Source of the DNA: Pirellulales bacterium
GTDB lineage: Bacteria > Planctomycetota > Planctomycetia > Pirellulales > JALHLM01
Assembly: GCA_022844585.1 (NCBI GenBank)
Contig: JALHLM010000057.1
Coordinates: forward strand, 1-17,086
Direction of reading: 5' to 3'
Length of the DNA: 17,086 nt
The notes beneath the pieces were generated by a model. The model made no database searches, was not told the origin of the DNA, and saw only the letters and a program-made list of their open reading frames with translations. Positions within the stretch are counted from its first letter, which is position 1. Each line of letters opens with the position of its first letter. A program made the position numbers and the translations under genes. This document shows positions 7,351 to 14,065 of the stretch, one piece after another.

Positions 7351-8631
7351 ATGCATATGGCGATTGCTGAATCCACCGAGCTGGATACCTACTGCCTGAA
7401 CCTGGCCCGGCGGGCGAAGGAGGCGGCTGCGCAGTTGGTGAGCCTGTCCGGCGAGCGGAAAAACCGCTGGCTGCGGGATTCCGCGGCCCTGCTTCGCGAG
7501 CGGACCGATCGCCTCGTCGCCGCGAACGCGCTCGATCTCCAGGCCGCCCCGGGCTTCGGCCTGACCGACGCCCAAATCGACCGGCTGCGGTTGACCCCCA
7601 AGGGGATCGCCGCGATTGCCACGGCATTGGAGGAAATCGCCGCCCTGCCGGAGCCGATCGGCGAGGTGATGGAATCGACCGTCCGCCCCAATGGGCTGGA
7701 TGTCCAGAAAGTGCGCGTACCGCTCGGCGTGGTGCTGTTCATCTACGAGTCCCGGCCCAACGTCACCGCCGATGCCGCGGCGCTCTGCGTAAAAAGCGGA
7801 AACGCCGTGATTCTGCGTGGCGGCAAAGAGGCGGCGCATTCCAGTCGCGCGGTCGTCGAGACGCTCCACGAAACGGCGTCGCGCCATGGCATCCCGGCCG
7901 ACGCGGTGCAGTTGGTGGCGACGTCCGATCGCGCCGCGGTGGGGCATCTCTTGAAGCTGAATCAATACATCGACCTGGCGATTCCGCGCGGCGGCGAGGG
8001 ACTGATCCGCCGCGTCGCCGCCGAGGCGACGATGCCGGTCATCAAACATTACGCCGGCAATTGCCACGTCTATGTCGATCGCTCGGCGAAGCTCGATAGC
8101 GCGGTCGAAATCACCGTCAACGCCAAGTGCCATCGCCTAGGCGTCTGCAACGCGGCCGAGTCATTGCTCATCCACGCCGACGTGGCAGCGGAGTATCTGC
8201 CGGCGATCGGCGCGGCGCTCCAAGCCCGCGGGATCGAGATTCGCGGCGACGAGCGCACTTGCGAACTGGTGCCCGGCGGCAAGGAAGCGACCGACGAAGA
8301 CTACTTTACCGAATACCTGGCGCCGGTCATCTCGGCGAAGGTGGTCGGTTCGTTGGACGAAGCGATTCGACATATCAATCATTACAGCTCGCAGCACACG
8401 GAAGCGATCGTCACCAACGACCTCGACGCCGCGCGCGAGTTTGCCCGCCGCATCGACAGTTCGGCGGTGATGATCAACGCCAGCACGCGGTTCAACGACG
8501 GCGGCGAATTCGGTCTCGGCGCGGAAATCGGGATCAGCACCGACAAGTTCCACGCCCGAGGCCCCTGCGGCCTGAAAGAACTGACCAGCTACAAGTACGT
8601 CGTGTACGGAAACGGACAAGTGCGGGAGTAA
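7351..8631 (+). CDS. proA: Glutamate-5-semialdehyde dehydrogenase (gamma-glutamyl phosphate reductase)
   Basis: This 426-aa enzyme reduces gamma-glutamyl phosphate to glutamate-5-semialdehyde with NADPH in proline synthesis. It is an aldehyde dehydrogenase superfamily member. Visible marks are VPLGVVLFIYESRPNVTADA, the cofactor region NAVILRGGKEA, PRGGEGLI, the catalytic cysteine C266 in LGVCNAAE, NASTRFNDGGEFGLGAEIG, and the C-terminal GPCGLKELTSYKYVVYG. The ATG at 7351 was chosen because it lies just after a promoter; ATG at 7357 is an alternative. Neither has an SD. The length matches the family. The usual partner proB (glutamate 5-kinase) is not adjacent. Confidence 0.95.
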   Translation: MHMAIAESTELDTYCLNLARRAKEAAAQLVSLSGERKNRWLRDSAALLRERTDRLVAANALDLQAAPGFGLTDAQIDRLRLTPKGIAAIATALEEIAALPEPIGEVMESTVRPNGLDVQKVRVPLGVVLFIYESRPNVTADAAALCVKSGNAVILRGGKEAAHSSRAVVETLHETASRHGIPADAVQLVATSDRAAVGHLLKLNQYIDLAIPRGGEGLIRRVAAEATMPVIKHYAGNCHVYVDRSAKLDSAVEITVNAKCHRLGVCNAAESLLIHADVAAEYLPAIGAALQARGIEIRGDERTCELVPGGKEATDEDYFTEYLAPVISAKVVGSLDEAIRHINHYSSQHTEAIVTNDLDAAREFARRIDSSAVMINASTRFNDGGEFGLGAEIGISTDKFHARGPCGLKELTSYKYVVYGNGQVRE

Positions 8632-8640
8632 GGAGACCAA

Positions 8641-8726
8641 GAATGATGAATGATGAATGATGAACGATGAATTGAGGAGTTTTGCTTTCCTCCCATTCAT
8701 CATTCATCATTCGTCATTCATCATTC
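8641..8726. repeat. Long imperfect hairpin of GAATGATGAATGA repeats
   Basis: The left arm (8641-8678) is made of TGATGAA repeats ending in GAGGA. The right arm (8688-8726) is its near-complete reverse complement, built of TCATTCATCA repeats. The loop is 9 nt. It fills the space between proA and fliM and ends 7 nt before the fliM ATG. It has no T-tail, so it is not a classical terminator. Similar material precedes ilvC and the gene at 15156. Confidence 0.8.
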
Positions 8727-8733
8727 CCCAGCC

Positions 8734-9777
8734 ATGAGCGGCGAAGTACTTAGCCAGACCGAAGTCGAAAGCTTACTCAGCGCCATGGACGGCGGCACGC
8801 GGAGCCAGACGGCCGCGTCCGCGGGCGCGAAAGCGGCGGCCGCCATGAGCGGCGGCGCGGGGCGCGCGCGGGAAAAAGTCACGCTCTACGACTTCAAACG
8901 CCCGGAACGCGTCGGCAAAGAGCAGATGCGGGCGCTGCAGACCTTGCACGAAGGGTTCAGCCGCAACTTCGGCGCGGCGCTGTCGAGCTTGCTCCGCTCG
9001 ATCGTGGAAGTGCAACTCACCAGCGTCGACCAATTGACGTACAGCGAGTTCCTGTTCAGCCTGGAAAACCCGACCTGCTTCAATCTGCTGAAGGCCGATC
9101 CGCTCGAAGGGAATCTGATCCTCGACATCAACCCTTCGATTCTGTTCCCGATCATCGATCGCCTGCTCGGCGGCGGCCGCGAGACCGGCGCGTCGCAGCG
9201 CCGTCCGCTGACCGAGATTGAACTGCGATTGGTCGGGCGGATCACGTCGCACTTCTTGCAGCAGATGAAGGCCGCGTGGGAAAACGTGGTTTCGCTGGAT
9301 CTCGAAGTGCTGCGCGTCGAAAGCAATCCGCAGCTGGTGCAAATCGTCCCGCCGAACGAAGTGGTCGTCGTCGTGAGCTTCGAGGTGACCCTCGGCGAAG
9401 TCCGCGGGATGGTGAACCTTTGCATTCCGTTCAACGCCATCGAACGCATCGGCGGCAAGCTCTCGGCCAACACCTGGACCAGCTACGGTCGCAAGGACGT
9501 CGATCCCGAGCTGCTCAATCAGATCACACAGAACCTGCACGGCTCCGAGGTGGAAGTCGTGGTCGATCTCGCGGAAACGCGAATCACCACGCGGGAACTG
9601 ATCGGACTGCGCGTCGGCGATGTCATCAAGACCGAGAAGGACGTCCATGCCCCGCTGAACGTGTCGATCCAGGGGGTGGAAAAATTCCACGCCAAAGTCG
9701 GCCAGGTGAAAGGTCAGAAAGCGATCCGCATCGAGACCGTCGTGGCGAGCAACCCGCACACGAAACGGGCGTCGTAA
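8734..9777 (+). CDS. fliM: Flagellar motor switch protein FliM
   Basis: This 347-aa protein forms part of the C-ring and links CheY-P signals to rotor direction. The N-terminal LSQTEVESLL (6-15) is the CheY-P binding peptide (compare LSQDEIDALL). An Ala/Gly-rich tether (20-46) separates it from the middle CheC-like domain (about 50-240), which includes the LLGGGR motif (144-149). The C-terminal SpoA domain (about 265-335) ends with VGDVIKTEKDV and a GQVKGQKAIRI strand. The length is normal. No other flagellar gene is in the window, so the gene is detached from any fli operon here. There is no SD; a long hairpin repeat lies immediately upstream. It ends 8 bp from the convergent Nudix gene. Confidence 0.94.
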   Translation: MSGEVLSQTEVESLLSAMDGGTRSQTAASAGAKAAAAMSGGAGRAREKVTLYDFKRPERVGKEQMRALQTLHEGFSRNFGAALSSLLRSIVEVQLTSVDQLTYSEFLFSLENPTCFNLLKADPLEGNLILDINPSILFPIIDRLLGGGRETGASQRRPLTEIELRLVGRITSHFLQQMKAAWENVVSLDLEVLRVESNPQLVQIVPPNEVVVVVSFEVTLGEVRGMVNLCIPFNAIERIGGKLSANTWTSYGRKDVDPELLNQITQNLHGSEVEVVVDLAETRITTRELIGLRVGDVIKTEKDVHAPLNVSIQGVEKFHAKVGQVKGQKAIRIETVVASNPHTKRAS

Positions 9778-9785
9778 TCGACGCG

Positions 9786-10241
9786 TTACTTGCTTTCCCA
9801 GCGAATCGTGCCCGCGAGCACGGCCTCCAGGAACGTGCGGTTGCTGTCGAGTAGCTCGGGTAGCGCCGCCATCTCTTCTGGGCTGCACCAGAAGGCCGCC
9901 TCGACCTCGGCCGGGTCCGGCTTCAACGGCTGATTGGCTTCCGCCAGTTGGGCCGACCACCAGGCTAGATGCACCCCGCGCGGCGAGATGCTTTTCCACA
10001 GCGGTTCTTGGGGCAGCACGTGGCCGCCGAGTTCCTCACGGAACTCACGGATCACCGCTTCTTCCTCGCTCTCGCCGGCTTCGATGTGCCCGCCGGGAAA
10101 GCAGTGCTTGCGCGGGGCGACGACAAACTCCGATCGGCGGATGACCAGGAATCGCTCCGACTCGCGGACGACGATAACGACTCCGCGCCGGGGCGGTGCG
10201 GCGGTAGGTGGATCGGCAGCGGCAGGCGTGTCTTGTTGCAT
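9786..10241 (-). CDS. Nudix hydrolase
   Basis: A 151-aa pyrophosphohydrolase of the MutT/Nudix fold. The Nudix box GX5EX7REUXEEXGU is complete at 51-73 (GHIEAGES through REFREELGG), with the metal-binding EE at 69-70. The last position, usually aliphatic, is Gly. A Pro/Ala-rich N-terminal tail of about 17 residues precedes the domain. Substrate cannot be predicted; nucleoside diphosphate derivatives are typical. It is divergent from ftsH and convergent with fliM. No SD is seen; a promoter placed 7 nt before the ATG suggests a leaderless mRNA. Confidence 0.88.
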   Translation of the reverse strand: MQQDTPAAADPPTAAPPRRGVVIVVRESERFLVIRRSEFVVAPRKHCFPGGHIEAGESEEEAVIREFREELGGHVLPQEPLWKSISPRGVHLAWWSAQLAEANQPLKPDPAEVEAAFWCSPEEMAALPELLDSNRTFLEAVLAGTIRWESK

Positions 10242-10248
10242 AGAGGCT

Positions 10249-10278
10249 ATCCTATCGAGCCACCGCCCCAGGCGTCAG
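10249..10278 (-). promoter_or_regulatory. Candidate promoter for the Nudix gene (leaderless)
   Basis: On the minus strand, CTGACG (10273-10278) and TAGGAT (10249-10254) are 18 nt apart. The -10 ends 7 nt before the ATG at 10241, so the predicted start falls at or within a base of the start codon. Confidence 0.4.
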
Positions 10279-10345
10279 CGGCGGTGTCCAGCGCCCTGCC
10301 GCGGCGTAACTACTGGCTCTGACAAGGACTTCCGCGTCGCCCCGG

Positions 10346-10374
10346 TCGAAAACCGTGAAGCAATAAGCTAGAAT
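10346..10374 (+). promoter_or_regulatory. Candidate promoter for ftsH
   Basis: TCGAAA (10346-10351) and TAGAAT (10369-10374) have a 17-nt spacer. The predicted start near 10381 leaves a leader of almost 200 nt before ftsH. Confidence 0.5.
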
Positions 10375-10380
10375 GCCGCA

Positions 10381-10577
10381 GTAGCTTGGGCGTCCGTGGA
10401 GGGCAGGCAAAGACCGTTTTTAGGCGGGGCCGGCGGTAGTTTGCCGGCGACAAAACACGATAGCGCGACGCCCATCATCCAAGTTGAACGCCAGCCACAT
10501 GGGCCAAAGCCTGGGCTGGTAAGCGCTCTGCGGCTGCCAGGCCGCCGGAACTGCGCTGGGGGACCGAAAGGAAGACG
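10381..10577 (+). promoter_or_regulatory. Structured 5' leader of ftsH (candidate cis-regulatory RNA)
   Basis: No gene lies here, but several helices are visible. TGGGCGTC (10387-10394) pairs perfectly with GACGCCCA (10467-10474), closing a domain that contains hairpin GCCGGC (10429-10434)/GCCGGC (10443-10448). Next is a hairpin with CCAGCC (10491-10496) against GGCTGG (10514-10519), with GGGC-CAAA-GCCT at its tip. Last is AGCGC (10522-10526)/GCGCT (10553-10557) around GCGGC (10530-10534)/GCCGC (10541-10545). The SD AAAGGA sits just before the ATG, outside these helices. I do not recognise a known riboswitch, RNase P RNA, tmRNA or SRP RNA signature. Confidence 0.45.
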
Positions 10578-12560
10578 ATGGAGAATCAACGCCCGGAAAA
10601 CTCAACGCGCCCGCCGGCCGACGGCCCGCGGATGCCGTCCATGCTGGCGCGCGCGATCCCGTTTTTGCTGATCAGCGTGATCCTGGGCGCGTTGCTGTTT
10701 ACGCAGTTCAGTGCGCGCAACGAAATCGACTACTCCTTCTTCTGGAAGCAACTGGAAGACGGCAACATCGCCGAGCTACAGATTCGCGGCAACGTACTGG
10801 TCGGCAAATTCAAGGTGCCGCCGCCGAATCCGAATCCGGAAAAGTCGACCAAAATCGGCGAAGCGCCGGCGGTGCTGCCAGAAACCTTTGAAGTCACCAC
10901 ATACATCACGGCGCTGGAGGTGCTGGAGAAGAAGCTGAACGAGAAAGGCGTGCCGTACCGGTACGTGACGCCGACGAACGATAATACGACGTTCATGTTG
11001 TTCTCCATCGCGCTGACGATCCTCCTCGTCGGCGGCTTCTGGTTTCTGCTCCGCAAAACGCGCGACCAGATCGTGGGGGGCGGGATTCTGTCGGGCTTTT
11101 CCAAGAGCCCCGCGCGGCGCTATGAAGAAGGCAAGCAGCGCATCACCTTTGACGACGTCGCCGGCCTGGAGGGCGTCAAGAACGACCTGCAGGAACTGGT
11201 CGAGTTTCTGAAAAACCCGCAGAAGTTCCAACGGCTTGGGGCGCGCATTCCCAAGGGGACGCTCTTGATGGGCCCGCCGGGCACCGGCAAGACATTGCTC
11301 GCCAAAGCCGTCGCCGGCGAGGCGGGCGTGCCGTTCTTCGCCATCAACGGTTCGGAGTTTATCCAAATGTTCGTGGGCGTCGGCGCCAGCCGGGTCCGCG
11401 ATATGTTCAAGACCGCCAAAGACGCCGCACCGTGCATCCTTTTTATTGACGAAATCGACGCCGTGGGCCGTGTCCGCGGCGCCGGCCTCGGCGGCGGGCA
11501 TGACGAGCGCGAGCAAACGCTCAACCAAATCCTCAGCGAGATGGACGGCTTCACGCCGACTGAAACGGTAATCGTGGTTGCGGCCACCAATCGCCCGGAC
11601 GTGCTGGATCCCGCGCTGCTGCGTCCAGGCCGGTTCGATCGCCACATCACGGTCGATCGCCCCACGCTTAAAGGGCGGATCGCCCTGTTCAAGGTTCACT
11701 CGCGCGAAGTGCCGCTGGCGGACGACGTCGATCTCCAACGCTTGGGCGCCGGCACGGTTGGCATGACGGGGGCCGATATTCGCAATCTCGTCAACGAGGC
11801 CGCGCTCTGGGCCACGCGGCAAGAAAAGGCCCACGTCGAGATGGAGGATTTCGAGTACGCCCGCGACAAAGTCATGATGGGCTCGACGCGCGAGGACATC
11901 CTGTCCGGCAAAGAAAAGCTGATGACTGCCTATCACGAGGCGGGGCACGCGCTGCTGGCCTGGATCATTCCCGGAGCGGATCGCGTACACAAAGTCACGG
12001 TCGTGCCGCGCGGGCGGGCGCTCGGCGTAACGCAATTGCTGCCCGAAGAAGACCGGTACAACATCGGCGAACGCGAACTACACGCGCGCTTGTCCTTCAT
12101 GATGGGCGGCCGCGCTGCGGAGAAGCTCGTGTTTGACGAATACAGCGCCGGCGCGGAAGACGACCTCAAGCGGGCCACGCAGATGGCCCGGCGGATGGTC
12201 ACGCACTGGGGCATGAGCGAACGCCTCGGCCCCGTGGCTTACCGTTCCAGCGAAGAAAACCCGTTCCTCGGCAAGGAATTCCACGAGCAACGAGAATTCA
12301 GCGAGCAAACCGCGCACACGATCGACGAAGAAGTCGCCCGCTTCCTGCACCAGGCCGCCGATCGCGCGAAGAGCGTATTGGAAGAACACCGCGACAAGCT
12401 CGACCGCATCGCGCTCGAACTAGAACAGCGCGAAATCCTCCTCGACACCGACATCGAAGCCCTGATCGGCCCGCCGCTCCGGCCGGACGCGGATGAAAAG
12501 CACGGGGCCCATGTGAACGGCGCGCTGGCGGCGGCGAAGCAGCGCGGAGATGCGACCTAA
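10578..12560 (+). CDS. ftsH: ATP-dependent membrane zinc protease FtsH
   Basis: This 660-aa AAA+ protease extracts and degrades membrane and short-lived cytosolic proteins. It has a Pro-rich N-terminal tail, membrane helix 1 (about 24-44), an extracytoplasmic domain (about 45-138) and membrane helix 2 (about 139-158). Walker A GPPGTGKT is at 232-239, the pore motif FVGVGA at 265-270, Walker B ILFIDE at 287-292, and the second region of homology with RPGRFDR around 338-355. The zinc site HEAGH is at 453-457, with D529 as the likely third ligand, and a C-terminal coiled region follows. The SD AAAGGA lies about 6 nt before ATG 10578. The extracytoplasmic domain carries a Pro/Asn-rich insert (81-90). 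A glycine-rich GAGLGGG loop (301-307) is normal for the family. The toxin gene on the other strand ends 1 nt away. Confidence 0.96.
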   Translation: MENQRPENSTRPPADGPRMPSMLARAIPFLLISVILGALLFTQFSARNEIDYSFFWKQLEDGNIAELQIRGNVLVGKFKVPPPNPNPEKSTKIGEAPAVLPETFEVTTYITALEVLEKKLNEKGVPYRYVTPTNDNTTFMLFSIALTILLVGGFWFLLRKTRDQIVGGGILSGFSKSPARRYEEGKQRITFDDVAGLEGVKNDLQELVEFLKNPQKFQRLGARIPKGTLLMGPPGTGKTLLAKAVAGEAGVPFFAINGSEFIQMFVGVGASRVRDMFKTAKDAAPCILFIDEIDAVGRVRGAGLGGGHDEREQTLNQILSEMDGFTPTETVIVVAATNRPDVLDPALLRPGRFDRHITVDRPTLKGRIALFKVHSREVPLADDVDLQRLGAGTVGMTGADIRNLVNEAALWATRQEKAHVEMEDFEYARDKVMMGSTREDILSGKEKLMTAYHEAGHALLAWIIPGADRVHKVTVVPRGRALGVTQLLPEEDRYNIGERELHARLSFMMGGRAAEKLVFDEYSAGAEDDLKRATQMARRMVTHWGMSERLGPVAYRSSEENPFLGKEFHEQREFSEQTAHTIDEEVARFLHQAADRAKSVLEEHRDKLDRIALELEQREILLDTDIEALIGPPLRPDADEKHGAHVNGALAAAKQRGDAT

Positions 12561-12561
12561 T

Positions 12562-12870
12562 TCAATTCGGCGTTGCTTCCGGAAAGACCGCGTCGACGTC
12601 TCGTGCTCCATGCACGATGCGGGCAACTTCAATTCCATTCACCTGCGGCAAAAAGTAAGCGACGTAGTTTCCCACCAGAGAGAATCGTTTGAGCCCAGCG
12701 ACTCTGTGGTCCCAAGATTCTCCCAGCAACGGATTCTCGGCTAATCGCTTCAGCGATAGCTCGATGCGGCGAACAAGCGTCGCCGCGGCCGCACGGTTTC
12801 TTTCTGCTATATAGCGCCATATCTCGTCGAGATCCGCTTCCGCGGCGCGCGCAAAGCGAACCTCACTCAT
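12562..12870 (-). CDS. RelE/ParE-family toxin
   Basis: A 102-aa protein with the ParE-like toxin fold. The N-terminal helices contain DLDEIWRYIAE; ENPLLGES and the strand region VGNYVAYF follow; the C-terminal strand IEVARIVHGARD is characteristic of the family. Members poison gyrase (ParE) or cleave mRNA on the ribosome (RelE); the wording is closer to ParE, but the target cannot be fixed from sequence. It starts inside the antitoxin gene, sharing 8 nt (12863-12870, ATGAGTGA), which implies coupled translation. It is complete and appears intact. Confidence 0.88.
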   Translation of the reverse strand: MSEVRFARAAEADLDEIWRYIAERNRAAAATLVRRIELSLKRLAENPLLGESWDHRVAGLKRFSLVGNYVAYFLPQVNGIEVARIVHGARDVDAVFPEATPN

Positions 12871-13132
12871 GGTCTTCTGACTCCCCAGCTAGGATCTTAG
12901 CGCGAATACGTGCAAACTTTTCGGACAGCGCCGTCGAGTCATATGTAGTGGCTTCGCCGCGGGCGAGTTGATCGACGCCTATCTGAATCTTGGCGTCCAG
13001 CTCATCGCGCAAGTTGAGGGCTTTTAATGCATCGAGCAGCACTTCGTTCTCCGAGGCGTATTGCCCGGCGACCATTTTTTGCTCGATCAAACGTTGGACT
13101 TCGTCCGAGCAGCTGATTGTTAACGACGCCAT
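12863..13132 (-). CDS. ParD-like ribbon-helix-helix antitoxin
   Basis: An 89-aa protein encoded directly before the toxin. The N-terminal segment MASLTISCSDEVQRLI with ASENEVLLDALKAL resembles the ribbon-helix-helix DNA-binding domain of CopG/ParD antitoxins (about 1-45). The C-terminal half, charged and probably flexible, would neutralise the toxin. The ATG at 13132 is chosen because GAGG lies about 7 nt upstream; the frame itself is open for another 840 bp, but that stretch is antisense to ilvN. Antitoxins of this kind usually repress their own promoter; a promoter fitting this lies at 13167-13195. Confidence 0.82.
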   Translation of the reverse strand: MASLTISCSDEVQRLIEQKMVAGQYASENEVLLDALKALNLRDELDAKIQIGVDQLARGEATTYDSTALSEKFARIRAKILAGESEDHE

Positions 13133-13166
13133 GTTGGACCTCGAATTGGCAAAATGACCCTCCTTT

Positions 13167-13195
13167 AGGCTACGCGTTCCGCCGCGTCTCGTCAA
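13167..13195 (-). promoter_or_regulatory. Promoter of the toxin-antitoxin pair
   Basis: On the minus strand, TTGACG (13190-13195) and TAGCCT (13167-13172) are 17 nt apart. The predicted start near 13160 leaves a leader of about 28 nt. A strong AAAGGAGG (13159-13166) overlaps the expected start site but has no in-frame start codon after it. Confidence 0.5.
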
Positions 13196-13330
13196 ATTCC
13201 CGTTGCTGCTTTTGGTTCTGGGCAAAGTGCAGGTGTCGGATCTGCTGTATCGCCACAACTGGTGCCTTAGCAAGGACTTGCAGGATTCCCGCCTGAAGAA
13301 CATGACGTGTGAACCTCGCCCCACGGCCCC

Positions 13331-13360
13331 TTGTCCGCAGGGCGTTGCCCAAGTTATCAT
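13331..13360 (+). promoter_or_regulatory. Candidate promoter for ilvN
   Basis: TTGTCC (13331-13336) and TATCAT (13355-13360) have an 18-nt spacer. The predicted start near 13367 gives a leader of about 27 nt that includes the SD. The leader is too short for a leucine/valine attenuator. Confidence 0.45.
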
Positions 13361-13393
13361 GCTCGATTCTTTCGTTGCCGCTGGAGTGCTTGC

Positions 13394-13897
13394 GTGAAGC
13401 GTCATGTCCTTTCCGCCGTCGTCCAAAATGTGCCGGGCGTGCTGGCGCATGTGTCCGGGATGCTGGCCTCGCGCGGGTATAACATCCAGAGCCTGGCCGT
13501 CGGCGAAACGGAGGACGCCAACCTCTCGCGGATGACCTTTGTGGTCAAAGCCAGCGACGAGCAATTGGAGCAGGTCCGCAAGCAGCTCGAGAAAATCGTC
13601 ACCGTCGTTCACGTAGACGACATCAGTTCGCAGGACTACGTCGAGCGCGACCTGATGCTGCTCAAGGTCAAAGCCCCGGCCGGGGGCGGCCGCAGCGAAG
13701 TCCGGGAATTGGCCGGAATCTTCCGCGGCCGCATCGTTGACGTCGGCCAGGAAGCCGTAATGGTCGAAATCTCCGGCCAGGAACGCAAGATCGAAGCCTT
13801 CATCGACCTGATGCGCCCGTTCGGCATCCTGGAAGTGGTCCGCACCGGCCGCATCGCCATGGTCCGCAGCCGCGAAGCCAACGGAGATGTGGAATAG
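13394..13897 (+). CDS. ilvN: Acetolactate synthase small (regulatory) subunit
   Basis: This 167-aa subunit activates acetolactate synthase and confers valine feedback inhibition in branched-chain amino-acid synthesis. The N-terminal ACT domain (about 1-78) has the conserved NVPGVLAHVSGMLASRGYNI and LAVGETED, and the C-terminal domain (about 80-160) has RELAGIFRGRIVDV and the ending FGILEVVRTGRIAM. GTG at 13394 is the start: TGGAG lies 7 nt upstream and the protein then begins VKRHVLSAVVQN as in the family. The symbol ilvH would serve equally. The catalytic subunit gene ilvB is not upstream; a toxin-antitoxin pair on the other strand occupies that position. ilvC follows after about 170 bp. Confidence 0.93.
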   Translation: MKRHVLSAVVQNVPGVLAHVSGMLASRGYNIQSLAVGETEDANLSRMTFVVKASDEQLEQVRKQLEKIVTVVHVDDISSQDYVERDLMLLKVKAPAGGGRSEVRELAGIFRGRIVDVGQEAVMVEISGQERKIEAFIDLMRPFGILEVVRTGRIAMVRSREANGDVE

Positions 13898-13938
13898 TTC
13901 GTTCGATGACCGCCCGTCGAATGGAATCCTAATGGCCA

Positions 13939-14030
13939 AATGTCGAAACGTCTTACTCCCATGAGACATTCGTCATTCGAGCTTCGTCATTCATTCGACA
14001 TTCGGATTTAGACCTTCGACATTCATTTCA
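13939..14030. repeat. ATTCGTCATTCGA-type repeat tract upstream of ilvC
   Basis: The ilvN-ilvC gap carries repeated GACATTC, TCATTC and TTCGACATT words between 13965 and 14030. AATGTCGAA (13939-13947) is a perfect inverted partner of TTCGACATT (13994-14002), so part of it can fold. It resembles the tract before fliM in words and in position, 36 nt before the ilvC ATG. Confidence 0.65.
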
Positions 14031-14065
14031 GCAAAGTCTCAGTCAGCCATAAACCGGAATCACGC

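Noticed and set aside
8641..8726. CRISPR-like array or intrinsic terminator
   Set aside because: The repeats are short tandem words without spacers and form a single palindrome; there is no T-tail.
8773..9999. Minus-strand 408-codon frame opposite fliM
   Set aside because: It has no recognisable domain, is antisense to clear FliM, and runs into the Nudix gene in another frame.
10381..10577. ftsH leader as a known RNA (RNase P, tmRNA, SRP, cobalamin riboswitch)
   Set aside because: None of the sequence signatures I know for those RNAs is present; it is kept only as an unassigned structured leader.
10776..12035. Minus-strand 419-codon frame opposite ftsH
   Set aside because: Antisense shadow of a highly conserved AAA+ protease; no SD or domain.
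13133..13969. Upstream extension of the antitoxin frame to a 368-aa protein
   Set aside because: The extra part is antisense to ilvN. The ATG at 13132 has its own SD and gives a normal 89-aa antitoxin.
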